Source of the DNA: Promethearchaeota archaeon
GTDB taxonomy: Archaea > Asgardarchaeota > Lokiarchaeia > Sigynarchaeales > SOKP01
Direction: 5' to 3'
Assembly: GCA_019057775.1 (NCBI GenBank)
Contig: JAHLWT010000073.1
Span: 1 to 13,474, forward strand
Length of the DNA: 13,474 nucleotides
Below, piece after piece: positions 1-7,414 of this stretch. The notes under the pieces were generated by a model that saw only the letters and a program-made list of their open reading frames with translations, searched no databases and was not told the DNA's origin. The number at the start of each line of letters is the position of its first letter. Position 1 is the stretch's first letter. A program made the position numbers and the translations under genes.

Positions 1-1
1 T

Positions 2-436
2 TTTCAAAATGAAGATGTTTCTGGACTAATTTATACTAATGTTCCTGAAATAGCAGATAGAATTTCTGGAGTTGGATTTTTACCTGTTTTTAGTGATAGA
101 TCATCTATAGGAACAACTTTATATTATGGTTTTATTACTCCAAATGAAGCTCATGAACATACAGAATTCTCATTATCTGGTTTATCTTCACTTCGTTTTT
201 TCAGATTTAATGAATATGATCCAATCAGATCTTGGAGAAATATCATAATTCGATTGAATGTATCTTTAGAAGGAGACTTAAATGTGTTACAATCTGAGTA
301 CAATGTGCAATATATAATAACAGGAAATGGAAATGCTTTATCAACTGGTGCAAGTTGGACCTTAATCCAATCTTTACCATTAAGATTCAATCCCGTTTAT
401 TCAACTCAACATTTATTGGTATGGAAAATATATTAA
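2..436 (+). CDS. C-terminal part of a large membrane/surface protein (5' end outside the window)
   Basis: Frame 2 is open from the window edge to the TAA at 434-436 and gives 144 residues, so this is the end of a longer gene. No family is recognised with confidence. The segment is globular with no membrane span, and has short beta-like stretches (LYYGFITPN at 40-48, NVQYIITGN at 101-109) and a hydrophobic end, HLLVWKIY. A 'v.YII...' strand followed by a terminal 'VW.iy' strand is how the outside C-terminal domains of archaeal and bacterial GT-C membrane glycosyltransferases often finish, so that is my best guess, by inference. The only methionine start (254) lies inside the domain and is not the real start. 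A second, truncated copy of the same domain lies at 2116-2463. Confidence 0.7.
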   Translation, partial: FQNEDVSGLIYTNVPEIADRISGVGFLPVFSDRSSIGTTLYYGFITPNEAHEHTEFSLSGLSSLRFFRFNEYDPIRSWRNIIIRLNVSLEGDLNVLQSEYNVQYIITGNGNALSTGASWTLIQSLPLRFNPVYSTQHLLVWKIY

Positions 437-871
437 ACTATATTAAAAACTTTCCCATCATATTGTCCTATAAAGGATTAAACATGACCTAATTCTCCGA
501 GAATAGCTATAACTATGAATTTCTCTGCTCTTGCCTATTCAAACTCTATTTTTTGGTACTTTAGTAGAGGGGGTCAACTTTCGGGATCTAAATTGTGTTA
601 TTTCTTTTCTTACTAATAATAAACCAACACTAATGTAGGCTTCTACCTACCCTAAAAGCATTACTTAAAACTTACTTAAGTTTCATCTAATTCAAAATAT
701 TATTTATGATGAATTTTCTATTGTTTTTATTAACAATCTTGTAGGAAATAAAAAATAAAATTTAGACACCATGTTGGAATAACGATTAAAGATAATGAAA
801 GATATAAATTATTAAGAGATAATAAAAATTATCATTGAATCTTAATTAGATAAGAAAATAAATGTTTAATT
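437..871. other. 435-base spacer with no recognisable gene
   Basis: No convincing reading frame, RNA gene or repeat is seen. The minus strand has a short stretch around 480-545 reading AEKFIVIAILGELGHV before a stop. It looks protein-like and may be a relic, but is too short to assign. The last 30 bases before the glycosyltransferase ATG at 872 contain no Shine-Dalgarno site, only A/T-rich sequence that could hold a TATA-like promoter. Confidence 0.4.
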
Positions 872-2056
872 ATGTTAAATAACACAAATCTTTTAGTTTT
901 AAGCCATATGTACAATAGTTTTATTAAAGATCCAGTTGAAATAATTTCAAAGGAATTTAATAAGGTTTATGTGTTGTCTCGCTATAACCCTATCTCTGAA
1001 TTAGGTAATCTCATTCCTTGGTCTGTTTTCAAATCCAGAAGGAAGCACAGCAAGAGATATTCCATAGATTTAACTGACAAACCAGATAATGTGGAAGTGA
1101 TTCTTGTCCCTTTGTGGTATCTTCCTTTTAATTTTTTTTATAAATTCGTTGGGCCTCAACATGCCAAAGCTGTTTTGAAAATTATAAAAAAGAGAAATAT
1201 AGAGTTTGATATTATACATGCTCATTTTGGATGGTCTGCTGGATATGCTGGAATGAAAGTAAAGGAAAAATACAAAAAACCTTTGGTGATTACTGGACAT
1301 GGATATGATGTATATGATTTGCCTTTTCGTGATAATTATTGGAAGACTAAGCTAAGAGATGTGTTTAACAATGCAGATAGGTTGTTGACTGTGAGTAAAA
1401 TGAATAGAGAACATCTTAGAAAATTAGGAATTAAAAAAGAAGTGAATATTTTCCCTAATGGTTATTCATCTTCTTTATTTAGGTATATAGCAAAAAGTAA
1501 AGCGAAAAAGATTTTAAATCTATCGGATAAAAGAAAGATTATTTTAACTATAGGCAATCTAGAAAAAGTTAAAGGTTACGATATTTTAATTAAAGCACTA
1601 AATATAGTTTCTAGGATCAGAAAAGACTTTTTATGTGTACATATTGGCGAGGGAACAAAAGAAAGTAATATAAAGAAATTAATCTCACAGTATAATTTAA
1701 ATGAATATGTGCAACTTTTAGGTAGAAAGCCACATAATGAATTAGTTTATTGGTTTGGAGCTAGTGATTTTTTTGTTTCTTCAAGTTTGTTTGAAGGTAA
1801 TCCTACTGTAATGTTTGAAGCGTTAGGATGTGGTAAACCTTTTATAGGTACCAACGTTGGTGGAATATCTGATGTGATAAATTCTTCTGATTATGGATTA
1901 ATATCAAAGCCTGGAGATGAAAAAGAACTTGCTAACAATATTCTTAGAGCTTTAGAAGCGAAGTGGAATTCAAGAAAAATTATTGATTATTCAAAACAGT
2001 ATAGTTGGGAAAATATTACTAAAAATATAATTGAAATATACAAAACATTATTTTGA
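872..2056 (+). CDS. GT4-family glycosyltransferase (GT-B fold)
   Basis: 394 residues, the usual length for GT4 enzymes, which transfer a sugar from a nucleotide-sugar donor to a lipid-linked or polysaccharide acceptor at the cytoplasmic face of the membrane. The N-terminal acceptor domain holds HAHFG (116-120) and TGHGYDV (141-147). The C-terminal donor domain begins at about 223 with IGNLEKVKG (K232 and K234 in the position of the conserved donor-phosphate-binding basic residues). The EX7E motif is E308-GNPTVMF-E316, followed by NVGGISDV at 328-335. All hallmarks are present, so it should be active. The start ATG gives the natural Rossmann beginning (NLLVLSHMY). No Shine-Dalgarno site precedes it, so it may be leaderless or weakly initiated. 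It sits between two copies of an unrelated C-terminal domain (2-436 and 2116-2463). Sugar specificity cannot be read from sequence. Confidence 0.93.
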   Translation: MLNNTNLLVLSHMYNSFIKDPVEIISKEFNKVYVLSRYNPISELGNLIPWSVFKSRRKHSKRYSIDLTDKPDNVEVILVPLWYLPFNFFYKFVGPQHAKAVLKIIKKRNIEFDIIHAHFGWSAGYAGMKVKEKYKKPLVITGHGYDVYDLPFRDNYWKTKLRDVFNNADRLLTVSKMNREHLRKLGIKKEVNIFPNGYSSSLFRYIAKSKAKKILNLSDKRKIILTIGNLEKVKGYDILIKALNIVSRIRKDFLCVHIGEGTKESNIKKLISQYNLNEYVQLLGRKPHNELVYWFGASDFFVSSSLFEGNPTVMFEALGCGKPFIGTNVGGISDVINSSDYGLISKPGDEKELANNILRALEAKWNSRKIIDYSKQYSWENITKNIIEIYKTLF

Positions 2057-2066
2057 AAGTGCCTTT

Positions 2067-2084
2067 ATATAACGAAAGTTATAT
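2067..2084 (+). terminator. small perfect hairpin just after the glycosyltransferase gene
   Basis: ATATAAC, a GAAA loop and GTTATAT form a perfect 7-bp stem 11 bases after the TGA stop at 2054-2056. A GAAA tetraloop is stable in RNA, but the stem is mostly A/U and no long U run follows directly. It could be a 3'-end or RNA-stability element, or chance in AT-rich DNA. Confidence 0.25.
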
Positions 2085-2115
2085 CATGTAGTAATAAAGG
2101 GGAATCGTGGACTAA

Positions 2116-2463
2116 TGTAATCAAGGATCAGATGGAAAAGCTCTTTACTATGGTTTTACAACTCCAAATGTAGTTCATAAGTATACAGTATTTTCATTAT
2201 CTGGGTTATCAGAATTAATTTTTTTCCGCGTTTCTGAAGGATTTCCAATAAGAGCTTTTAGGAATGAAATAATAGAATTAAATGTAACAATCCCAGAAGA
2301 ATGGAATATCTTGCGATCTGAGTATAATATACAATATATTATTTCAGCAAATGAAACTTTTTTTTCAGGTATAGCAATAAATTGGACCTTAATTCAATCT
2401 TTACCATTAGTATTAGAACCCGTTTTCTCAACTCAACATTTATTAGTATGGAAAATATACTGA
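2116..2463 (+). pseudogene. Start-less duplicate of the 2-436 C-terminal domain
   Basis: The frame is open from just after a TAA at 2113-2115 to the TGA at 2461-2463, encoding 115 residues with no methionine. It aligns without internal stops to residues 40-144 of the upstream partial gene. Both copies share LYYGF.TPN, FSLSGLS, WTLIQSLPL and STQHLLVWKIY, and I count about 60 percent identity by eye, with the DNA also clearly similar near the end. The 5' part of the gene is missing and homology fades near 2100-2116. It is probably a relic of a duplicated or recombined paralogue, not a translated gene. A transposase relic follows within 25 bases. Confidence 0.82.
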
Positions 2464-2483
2464 GTATTGAATAAAAGTTTTTT

Positions 2484-3221
2484 GGAGTTAATAAAGAGGA
2501 ATGTGGGGGCACTCAGCTTCGTAAGGCACGATATCATGCTATGCTTTAGATTAATGAACTCATAAAGGATCGTAACAATAATCTTGGGGCGCAACTTGAA
2601 AATGCCTAGTTTTGGAGATGTAATGTTAAAAAATTGTTGGATTAATGGAAGAAGGTTGATTTTCAAATATTTGAAGGTATTTCCATGTTATTCCAAGTAA
2701 TCCAAGAAACCCGTTCCTAAAGAATTGTGAAGGATTTTTGGAGTGTTTTTGCAATATTTAATCGATTCATAGCATGAGAGAGATTGAATGGAGACTGATC
2801 AAGGTATTTTTCGCGACATTAGAAAATTTTGAGGTAAAGTTTCTCAAACTCATTGTTCAGCAGTGGAATCCAGGTATTCATGCTACTAATAATCTTCTAG
2901 TGGGATTTCACAAAAAATTCGAGTATTATACTTCATTTAAGCGTAAATGATGACTACTAAGGGTACACAACCAGTTCTGGATTTTCGTACTTTTAGGTAC
3001 AATTTCAAGAAAGTTCCAGATAATTTTCAGAATTATGAGGACAAATATCACCGATGGAGAATAATTTTGTTAGAAGATAGAGGAACTGTCTTTATTAGAG
3101 GATAAGCTCATCATTTAAGAGGGAGATTCATCAAACTTGACAAGTGGTATGGCAATTATCTAGAAATCTGGGAGTAACAATTCGTCGTCATTTGAGAGGA
3201 CTCATTTTGAAAAATTTTTAA
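2484..3221 (+). pseudogene. Decayed DDE-type transposase (insertion sequence relic)
   Basis: Three successive plus-strand frames read as one broken protein. Frame 3 (2484-2818) contains GTQLRKARYHAML, INELIKDRNNNLGAQLENA and IVKDFWSVFAIFNRF, interrupted by stops of all three types (TAG 2547, TAG 2607, TAA 2643 and later TAA and TGA). Frame 2 (2819-2946) contains HATNNLLVGFHKKFEYYTSF, and frame 1 (2947-3105) contains LDFRTFRYNFKKVP. A further fragment with HHLRGRFIKLDKWYG and RRHLRGLILKNF ends at about 3221. The NN..xGFHkkF block resembles the C-terminal catalytic segment of DDE transposases, where the usual order is NN.vE. Here the glutamate position is a valine codon (GTG, one base from GAG). 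The IS family is not determined and no clear terminal inverted repeats were found. Nonfunctional. Confidence 0.75.
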
Positions 3222-3444
3222 GATAATCCAAAAAAATCTCGAAATACAAAAAAGTTCAAATAGAGGTGTATGTTCAAGAAGGCTTTATATGGATAAAATA
3301 AGTTCAATAACTTTTTCAAATTCACTAAAAGGGGTGTAGCCCGTGTAAACAATAAGAAAATAATATTATTTAATGGATCTTTCGTTTATAAAATTATCCT
3401 ATTATTCAAAGTAAAGTAAATATCCTGAATAATAGAATGTATCC

Positions 3445-3450
3445 GGTGAG
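3445..3450 (+). promoter_or_regulatory. Shine-Dalgarno site for the truncated flippase gene
   Basis: GGTGAG lies four bases before the ATG at 3455 and complements the 3' end of 16S rRNA. It fixes this ATG as the start and shows that the 5' end of the gene is original. Confidence 0.6.
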
Positions 3451-3454
3451 ATAA

Positions 3455-4069
3455 ATGAAAAAAATTAGAACTATCAAAAGATTTACATTTATTCTTTCAA
3501 TCGGAACCATAATTTCTTTCTTGGGTAGATTACCGTTCAGATTTATTCCATTAATTGTCTTAGCTGGAAAAGATTATTCCGTTTTTTCATTAACATTACA
3601 AACATTTGCTCTAACTATAACTATGGCTGGATTAACACTGCATAGTCCACTAACTAGAGAAATTAGATTGAATAATACCTCTAAGGATATTGAAATTAAT
3701 TATGCTTTATCTTATTGGATCACAAATTTTATTGGCTTTATCTTTATATTTATGATGGGATTTTTTTATCTAAAAGTATTTTCTATTTTCCAATTATTAT
3801 TTTTTTCGATAAGTATAATATTTAGGTCATTTATGGAATTTTTTATTGCCAATACAAGAGCCCATGGATATGCTGTAAAATCAGCATTAATCACATCTAC
3901 ACCAGCAATTATTGAAGGTTTAATTATAATTCCATTCATATTTAATATTCAGATTTTTCTTAACTTAAATTTTTTTATCTATTTAAATTGTTTTAGTCTT
4001 ATATCTTCATTTATTATCGGAGCAATTCTTACTAATTCAAGTTGGAAAACCTTATTTAACTCAAAATAA
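3455..4069 (+). CDS. Truncated MOP-superfamily polysaccharide flippase (N-terminal half only)
   Basis: 204 residues with about six hydrophobic spans. It matches the first half of the full-length flippase on the minus strand at 4986-6323: FTFILSIGTII vs FTIILTIGAII, DYSVFSLTLQTF vs DYGLFSITLSTF, LHSPLTREIR vs LHNPLTRDIR. Such proteins (Wzx-like, polysaccharide synthase family) flip lipid-linked oligosaccharides across the membrane and need 12-14 spans, so half a protein is very unlikely to transport. The start is supported by a Shine-Dalgarno site. The reading frame ends (TLFNSK, TAA) where the paralogue continues, and the frame of a headless glycosyltransferase takes over within about 30 bases. 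It is best read as the left side of a deletion junction, though the ORF itself is clean. Confidence 0.82.
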   Translation: MKKIRTIKRFTFILSIGTIISFLGRLPFRFIPLIVLAGKDYSVFSLTLQTFALTITMAGLTLHSPLTREIRLNNTSKDIEINYALSYWITNFIGFIFIFMMGFFYLKVFSIFQLLFFSISIIFRSFMEFFIANTRAHGYAVKSALITSTPAIIEGLIIIPFIFNIQIFLNLNFFIYLNCFSLISSFIIGAILTNSSWKTLFNSK

Positions 4070-4094
4070 ATTTTTAAGATTTATCTCTGTATAC

Positions 4095-4994
4095 TTGAAA
4101 GGATTTTTTTATATTTTAATTAAAAATCCACAGCTGATTATTTCATATTATTTTCTCCCTCGTGGGATATTTGGAATAATATATGGTATTTTTTTTAGAA
4201 AAAAAGTAGTTACTTGTATTATTGGAACAGATATAAAATATCTTAACCATAGATTTTTTGGAAAAATATTTAGGATAATTTTGTCACATTCAACTATAAT
4301 TATATCTACGGGTTCAAAAAAAAAGAAAATATTAGACCAAGTCTTATATTCCTTCTCCAAAAATACAATAGTTAAGATAATCCCTAATACCATAGAAACG
4401 AACAAGGATAATAGAGGATTAGAAAATATTCTAAAACGTCCAAATCAATTTATTTATGTGGGAAGAATTGATGAAAATAAAAGACTTGAAATTATACTCA
4501 AATCTTTTCGCTTATTCTTGGATAATGTTGTTGAAAAGAAAAGTTATAGATTAATTATTATTGGTGATGGCGTTCTTCTTGAAAACATGAAGCAACTTAA
4601 AAGGAAATTGAATTTGAATAATAATTGTAGATTTTTAGGATTTCAAGAAGATATCTCAAATTACTATAAACAATCAAAATTTATTCTCTTGGCATCTAAG
4701 AGTGAGGGTTTACCAGCTGTTTTAATTGAAGGTTTGAATTATGGGTGCATCCCAATCACAACAAATGCTGGTGATATTGAAGATCTTGTAAATAATTCAA
4801 ATGGTTTTTTAATATCAAATAAATTACAAAAAGATGCATTGATTACTTCGTTTTATAGAAAAATTAAATTAGCAACTCAATTAAATGAAATTGATCTTCT
4901 AAAGATGTCTAATAATTGTATTAATACTACTCTTAAGTTCAGTTATGCTGAGGGTGGAATAAAATGGAGAAAACTGATTAAATCATTAATTTAG
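4095..4994 (+). CDS. N-terminally truncated GT4-family glycosyltransferase
   Basis: 299 residues counted from a TTG at 4095. No ATG exists upstream in this frame, which is open back to 3987, inside the truncated flippase gene. The protein starts in the middle of the acceptor domain (NPQLIISYYFLPRGIFG), then has IIGTDI (42-47), the donor-domain basic pair in VGRIDENKR (R124, K129), IIGDG (155-159), the EX7E motif E204-GLPAVLI-E212 and NAGDIEDLV. Compared with the 394-residue GT4 at 872-2056, roughly the first 80-100 residues are absent, including the first Rossmann strands. The donor half looks intact but a working GT-B enzyme needs both halves. It overlaps the 3' end of the convergent flippase gene by nine bases. 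Probably a fusion-scar remnant; expression as a shortened protein from TTG is possible but doubtful. Confidence 0.8.
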   Translation: MKGFFYILIKNPQLIISYYFLPRGIFGIIYGIFFRKKVVTCIIGTDIKYLNHRFFGKIFRIILSHSTIIISTGSKKKKILDQVLYSFSKNTIVKIIPNTIETNKDNRGLENILKRPNQFIYVGRIDENKRLEIILKSFRLFLDNVVEKKSYRLIIIGDGVLLENMKQLKRKLNLNNNCRFLGFQEDISNYYKQSKFILLASKSEGLPAVLIEGLNYGCIPITTNAGDIEDLVNNSNGFLISNKLQKDALITSFYRKIKLATQLNEIDLLKMSNNCINTTLKFSYAEGGIKWRKLIKSLI

Positions 4995-6323
4995 GGAAAA
5001 ACTTTTAGTTCTCTTAATTTCAAAATTTATTATGAATATAGCAGAGATCATTTTTTCTAAAATCAATCCGATGATTAATAAATCGGCCAAACCAATAATA
5101 ACTGCAGGAAAATATATCAATACTGAACCTATAAAACCTAAAATTTTTGATTTAACGCAATCGGAATAATTTCCAAAATTTTGGGCTCGACCATAAAAAT
5201 ACGCATTAATTATTAGAGGGATCGGTATTAATAGAATCCATCTTAAAAAAAGATGTGCTTCTTTAGGAATATCCCCAAAAAATACTTTCAAAATTACAAG
5301 ATCAACATTAGTGAAAAACAGAAAAAATACACTAAAGATATTTAATGAAATTAAAATTACTAAATACTTACTTTCATTTTTAGACTTTTTATTAAACTTA
5401 CCCAAATTTCGCTTGGAATTTGTAGCAATATTTAAGGAATCCCCTAGAAATTTTACAATTATTATCATCATTAAAGCCAAATCGAATATTTTAAATGAAA
5501 ATGCATTTAAAATTAAGTAGGCAATATAAGTTACTAACCATAAATTAAAACGTGAAATAAAATTGTCAAATAATAAAAGTGATGATTTTTTAAAAGTTAC
5601 TTTTATTCTATCCTTTTCTATAAAATTAGATTTATTTTTAAACAGATGATCTTTTAAAGGTGAATAATACAATGCGATTCCAATAGAAAATGACCCAATA
5701 TAACCTAAACCAAAAAAAATAATAAAAGTTTCGAAATTTTGAAAAAAGATAATGAATAAAGAAAAAAAAGCTAAAAAACCTCTTATTAAACCGTTTACAG
5801 CATTTATAAGAATAGATTTAATAGGCATACCATCTCCCCTACTTATACCAATAAAGAATTCAGAAAAAGCATAAAATATTAAATTTAGACTTAGAAATAC
5901 AACTAAAAAGATATCTAAAAATTTTAAAAAAATCCCCCCTACTATAATAAAAATAAAAAAAATAGATAAAGATGTTATTAAATAACAAATAGAATAATTT
6001 TGGTAAATTTTTGTAATTTCAATGGAATCCTTTGCTTTACGGATGTCTCTTGTTAATGGGTTATGCAATAAGAATGATGAAATAGGTATAAAAATATTAA
6101 AAGTACTGAGTGTAATACTGAATAGACCATAATCATTATTAGATAATATGAAAAGTGATATTATCTTAAATAAAAAATTTCCCGATTGATTAATAATTGC
6201 TCCTATCGTGAGTATTATAGTAAATTGCTTTAGATTTTCGACTTTTTTCGAAATCATAATCTTAAGAATTTTATATTGTCGAAATCTTTTAAATTTTTCA
6301 AGCAAAAGTATATAGATTCCCAT
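4986..6323 (-). CDS. MOP-superfamily polysaccharide/lipid-linked oligosaccharide flippase
   Basis: 445 residues from the outermost ATG, almost entirely hydrophobic with about 12 predicted spans, matching the size and topology of Wzx-like exporters that flip undecaprenyl- or dolichyl-linked glycans. The N-terminal half aligns with the fragment at 3455-4069. That paralogue begins a few residues before its FTFIL block, so an internal ATG at 6257 (MISKKVENLKQFTIIL, 423 residues) is the likelier start. The extra 22 residues (MGIYILLLEKFKRFRQ...) are basic and lack counterparts. No strong Shine-Dalgarno site precedes either candidate. The gene is divergent from the deacetylase at 6509 and its last nine bases overlap the glycosyltransferase coming the other way. 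It is the only full-length flippase here and so the likely exporter for the locus. The substrate cannot be inferred. Confidence 0.88.
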   Translation of the reverse strand: MGIYILLLEKFKRFRQYKILKIMISKKVENLKQFTIILTIGAIINQSGNFLFKIISLFILSNNDYGLFSITLSTFNIFIPISSFLLHNPLTRDIRKAKDSIEITKIYQNYSICYLITSLSIFFIFIIVGGIFLKFLDIFLVVFLSLNLIFYAFSEFFIGISRGDGMPIKSILINAVNGLIRGFLAFFSLFIIFFQNFETFIIFFGLGYIGSFSIGIALYYSPLKDHLFKNKSNFIEKDRIKVTFKKSSLLLFDNFISRFNLWLVTYIAYLILNAFSFKIFDLALMMIIIVKFLGDSLNIATNSKRNLGKFNKKSKNESKYLVILISLNIFSVFFLFFTNVDLVILKVFFGDIPKEAHLFLRWILLIPIPLIINAYFYGRAQNFGNYSDCVKSKILGFIGSVLIYFPAVIIGLADLLIIGLILEKMISAIFIINFEIKRTKSFSLN

Positions 6324-6366
6324 AAATTTAATGTATAAAAATCTTTAAGAGTCTCTGAAAATTTAT

Positions 6367-6398
6367 AAAATAATAAAATAATAAAATAATAAAATAAT
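6367..6398. repeat. Tandem repeat, 4 x AAAATAAT
   Basis: Four perfect, contiguous copies of the 8-base unit AAAATAAT lie in the divergent intergenic region between the flippase (start 6323 or 6257) and the deacetylase (6509). The repeat is A/T only and prone to slippage, and could alter promoter spacing. No coding frame crosses it. Confidence 0.85.
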
Positions 6399-6508
6399 AT
6401 TATAAAAAACCTTTTTGGGCAGAAAATCATTTAAAATTTTTTTATTAAGTTAAGATCATTATTACACTCCGAAACCTTATTGTGTTTTCCATCTTTCCTT
6501 AATATATT

Positions 6509-7396
6509 ATGATCCATAATTTAATTTTTAGATTTTTAAGACTTTCTGGTTTACCTTATATTAGTAGAGAATTGTTACAAAAGAAAAAGATCTCCATCTT
6601 GATGTTTCATGATATAAATCCTCGAGATGCTGATTGCTGCTTTAAATATCTATCTAAACATTATAATATAATTGGTTTAAACGTTTTTTTAGCAGCATGC
6701 TACCAAAAGATTAACTTACCTAATAAATCTTTAATTATTACCTTTGATGATGGGTACGTTGGAAATTATGATCTATTACCAATTATAAAAAGCTATAATA
6801 TACCTATTACAATATTCTTATGTGCGGGAATCGTTGATACACACAAACATTTTTGGTACAAGGAAGTTAATTCCAAAGATAAAATAGATCATTTGAAGAA
6901 GATCCCAAATCACCAAAGATTGAGGTTTTTATTAAAAACGGGCTTTCAGCAAGATCTAGAATTTGAAGAAGCTCAATCCCTTTCGAAGAAACATATCGAC
7001 CAAATGAAAAATTTTGTTAATTTTCAATCACACAGTTTATATCATCCAATTTTACCTAAATGTAATATTGAAATTGCCAAACAAGAAATAAATGAATCAA
7101 AAAATAAACTTGAAAAAGATTATGGATTAAAGATTAATGCATTCTCTTATCCTAATGGGGAATATAGTGATAGAGATATTGAATTAGTAAAAAATGCGGG
7201 ATATGAATGTGCTATTACCGTTGATTTTGGATTTAATACAATAAATTCAGACCTATACAGATTGAAAAGATTGAGTGTTAACGATCCTTGTGATATCAAT
7301 GAATTGATCGTGAAAGCGAGTGGAGTATGGAGATTTCTAAATAAAATTTTAAGAAGAGGTAAAAGTATTGGATGGTCGAATATTATTGAACAATAA
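6509..7396 (+). CDS. Polysaccharide deacetylase (NodB domain, carbohydrate esterase family 4)
   Basis: 295 residues. Enzymes of this family remove N- or O-acetyl groups from sugar polymers using a divalent metal. The core motifs are complete: MFHDI (32-36), motif 1 TFDDGY (78-83; D80 catalytic base, D81 metal ligand), motif 2 SHSLYHP (174-180; H175 and H179 metal ligands), motif 3 FSYPNGEY (212-219), and a closing LKRLSV strand (252-257). There is an insertion of about 60 residues between the TIFL strand and motif 2. No signal peptide is clear; the N-terminus (MIHNLIFRFLRLSG) is only mildly hydrophobic, so the enzyme may act inside the cell on a lipid-linked precursor. No Shine-Dalgarno site is seen. 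It converges with the GNAT-like gene 18 bases downstream. The residues suggest an active enzyme. Confidence 0.93.
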   Translation: MIHNLIFRFLRLSGLPYISRELLQKKKISILMFHDINPRDADCCFKYLSKHYNIIGLNVFLAACYQKINLPNKSLIITFDDGYVGNYDLLPIIKSYNIPITIFLCAGIVDTHKHFWYKEVNSKDKIDHLKKIPNHQRLRFLLKTGFQQDLEFEEAQSLSKKHIDQMKNFVNFQSHSLYHPILPKCNIEIAKQEINESKNKLEKDYGLKINAFSYPNGEYSDRDIELVKNAGYECAITVDFGFNTINSDLYRLKRLSVNDPCDINELIVKASGVWRFLNKILRRGKSIGWSNIIEQ

Positions 7397-7414
7397 TATA
7401 AATGATATAATACA

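Noticed and set aside
480..545. Minus-strand stretch AEKFIVIAILGELGHV
   Set aside because: Protein-like but short, bounded by stops, and no further segments of a gene could be linked to it.
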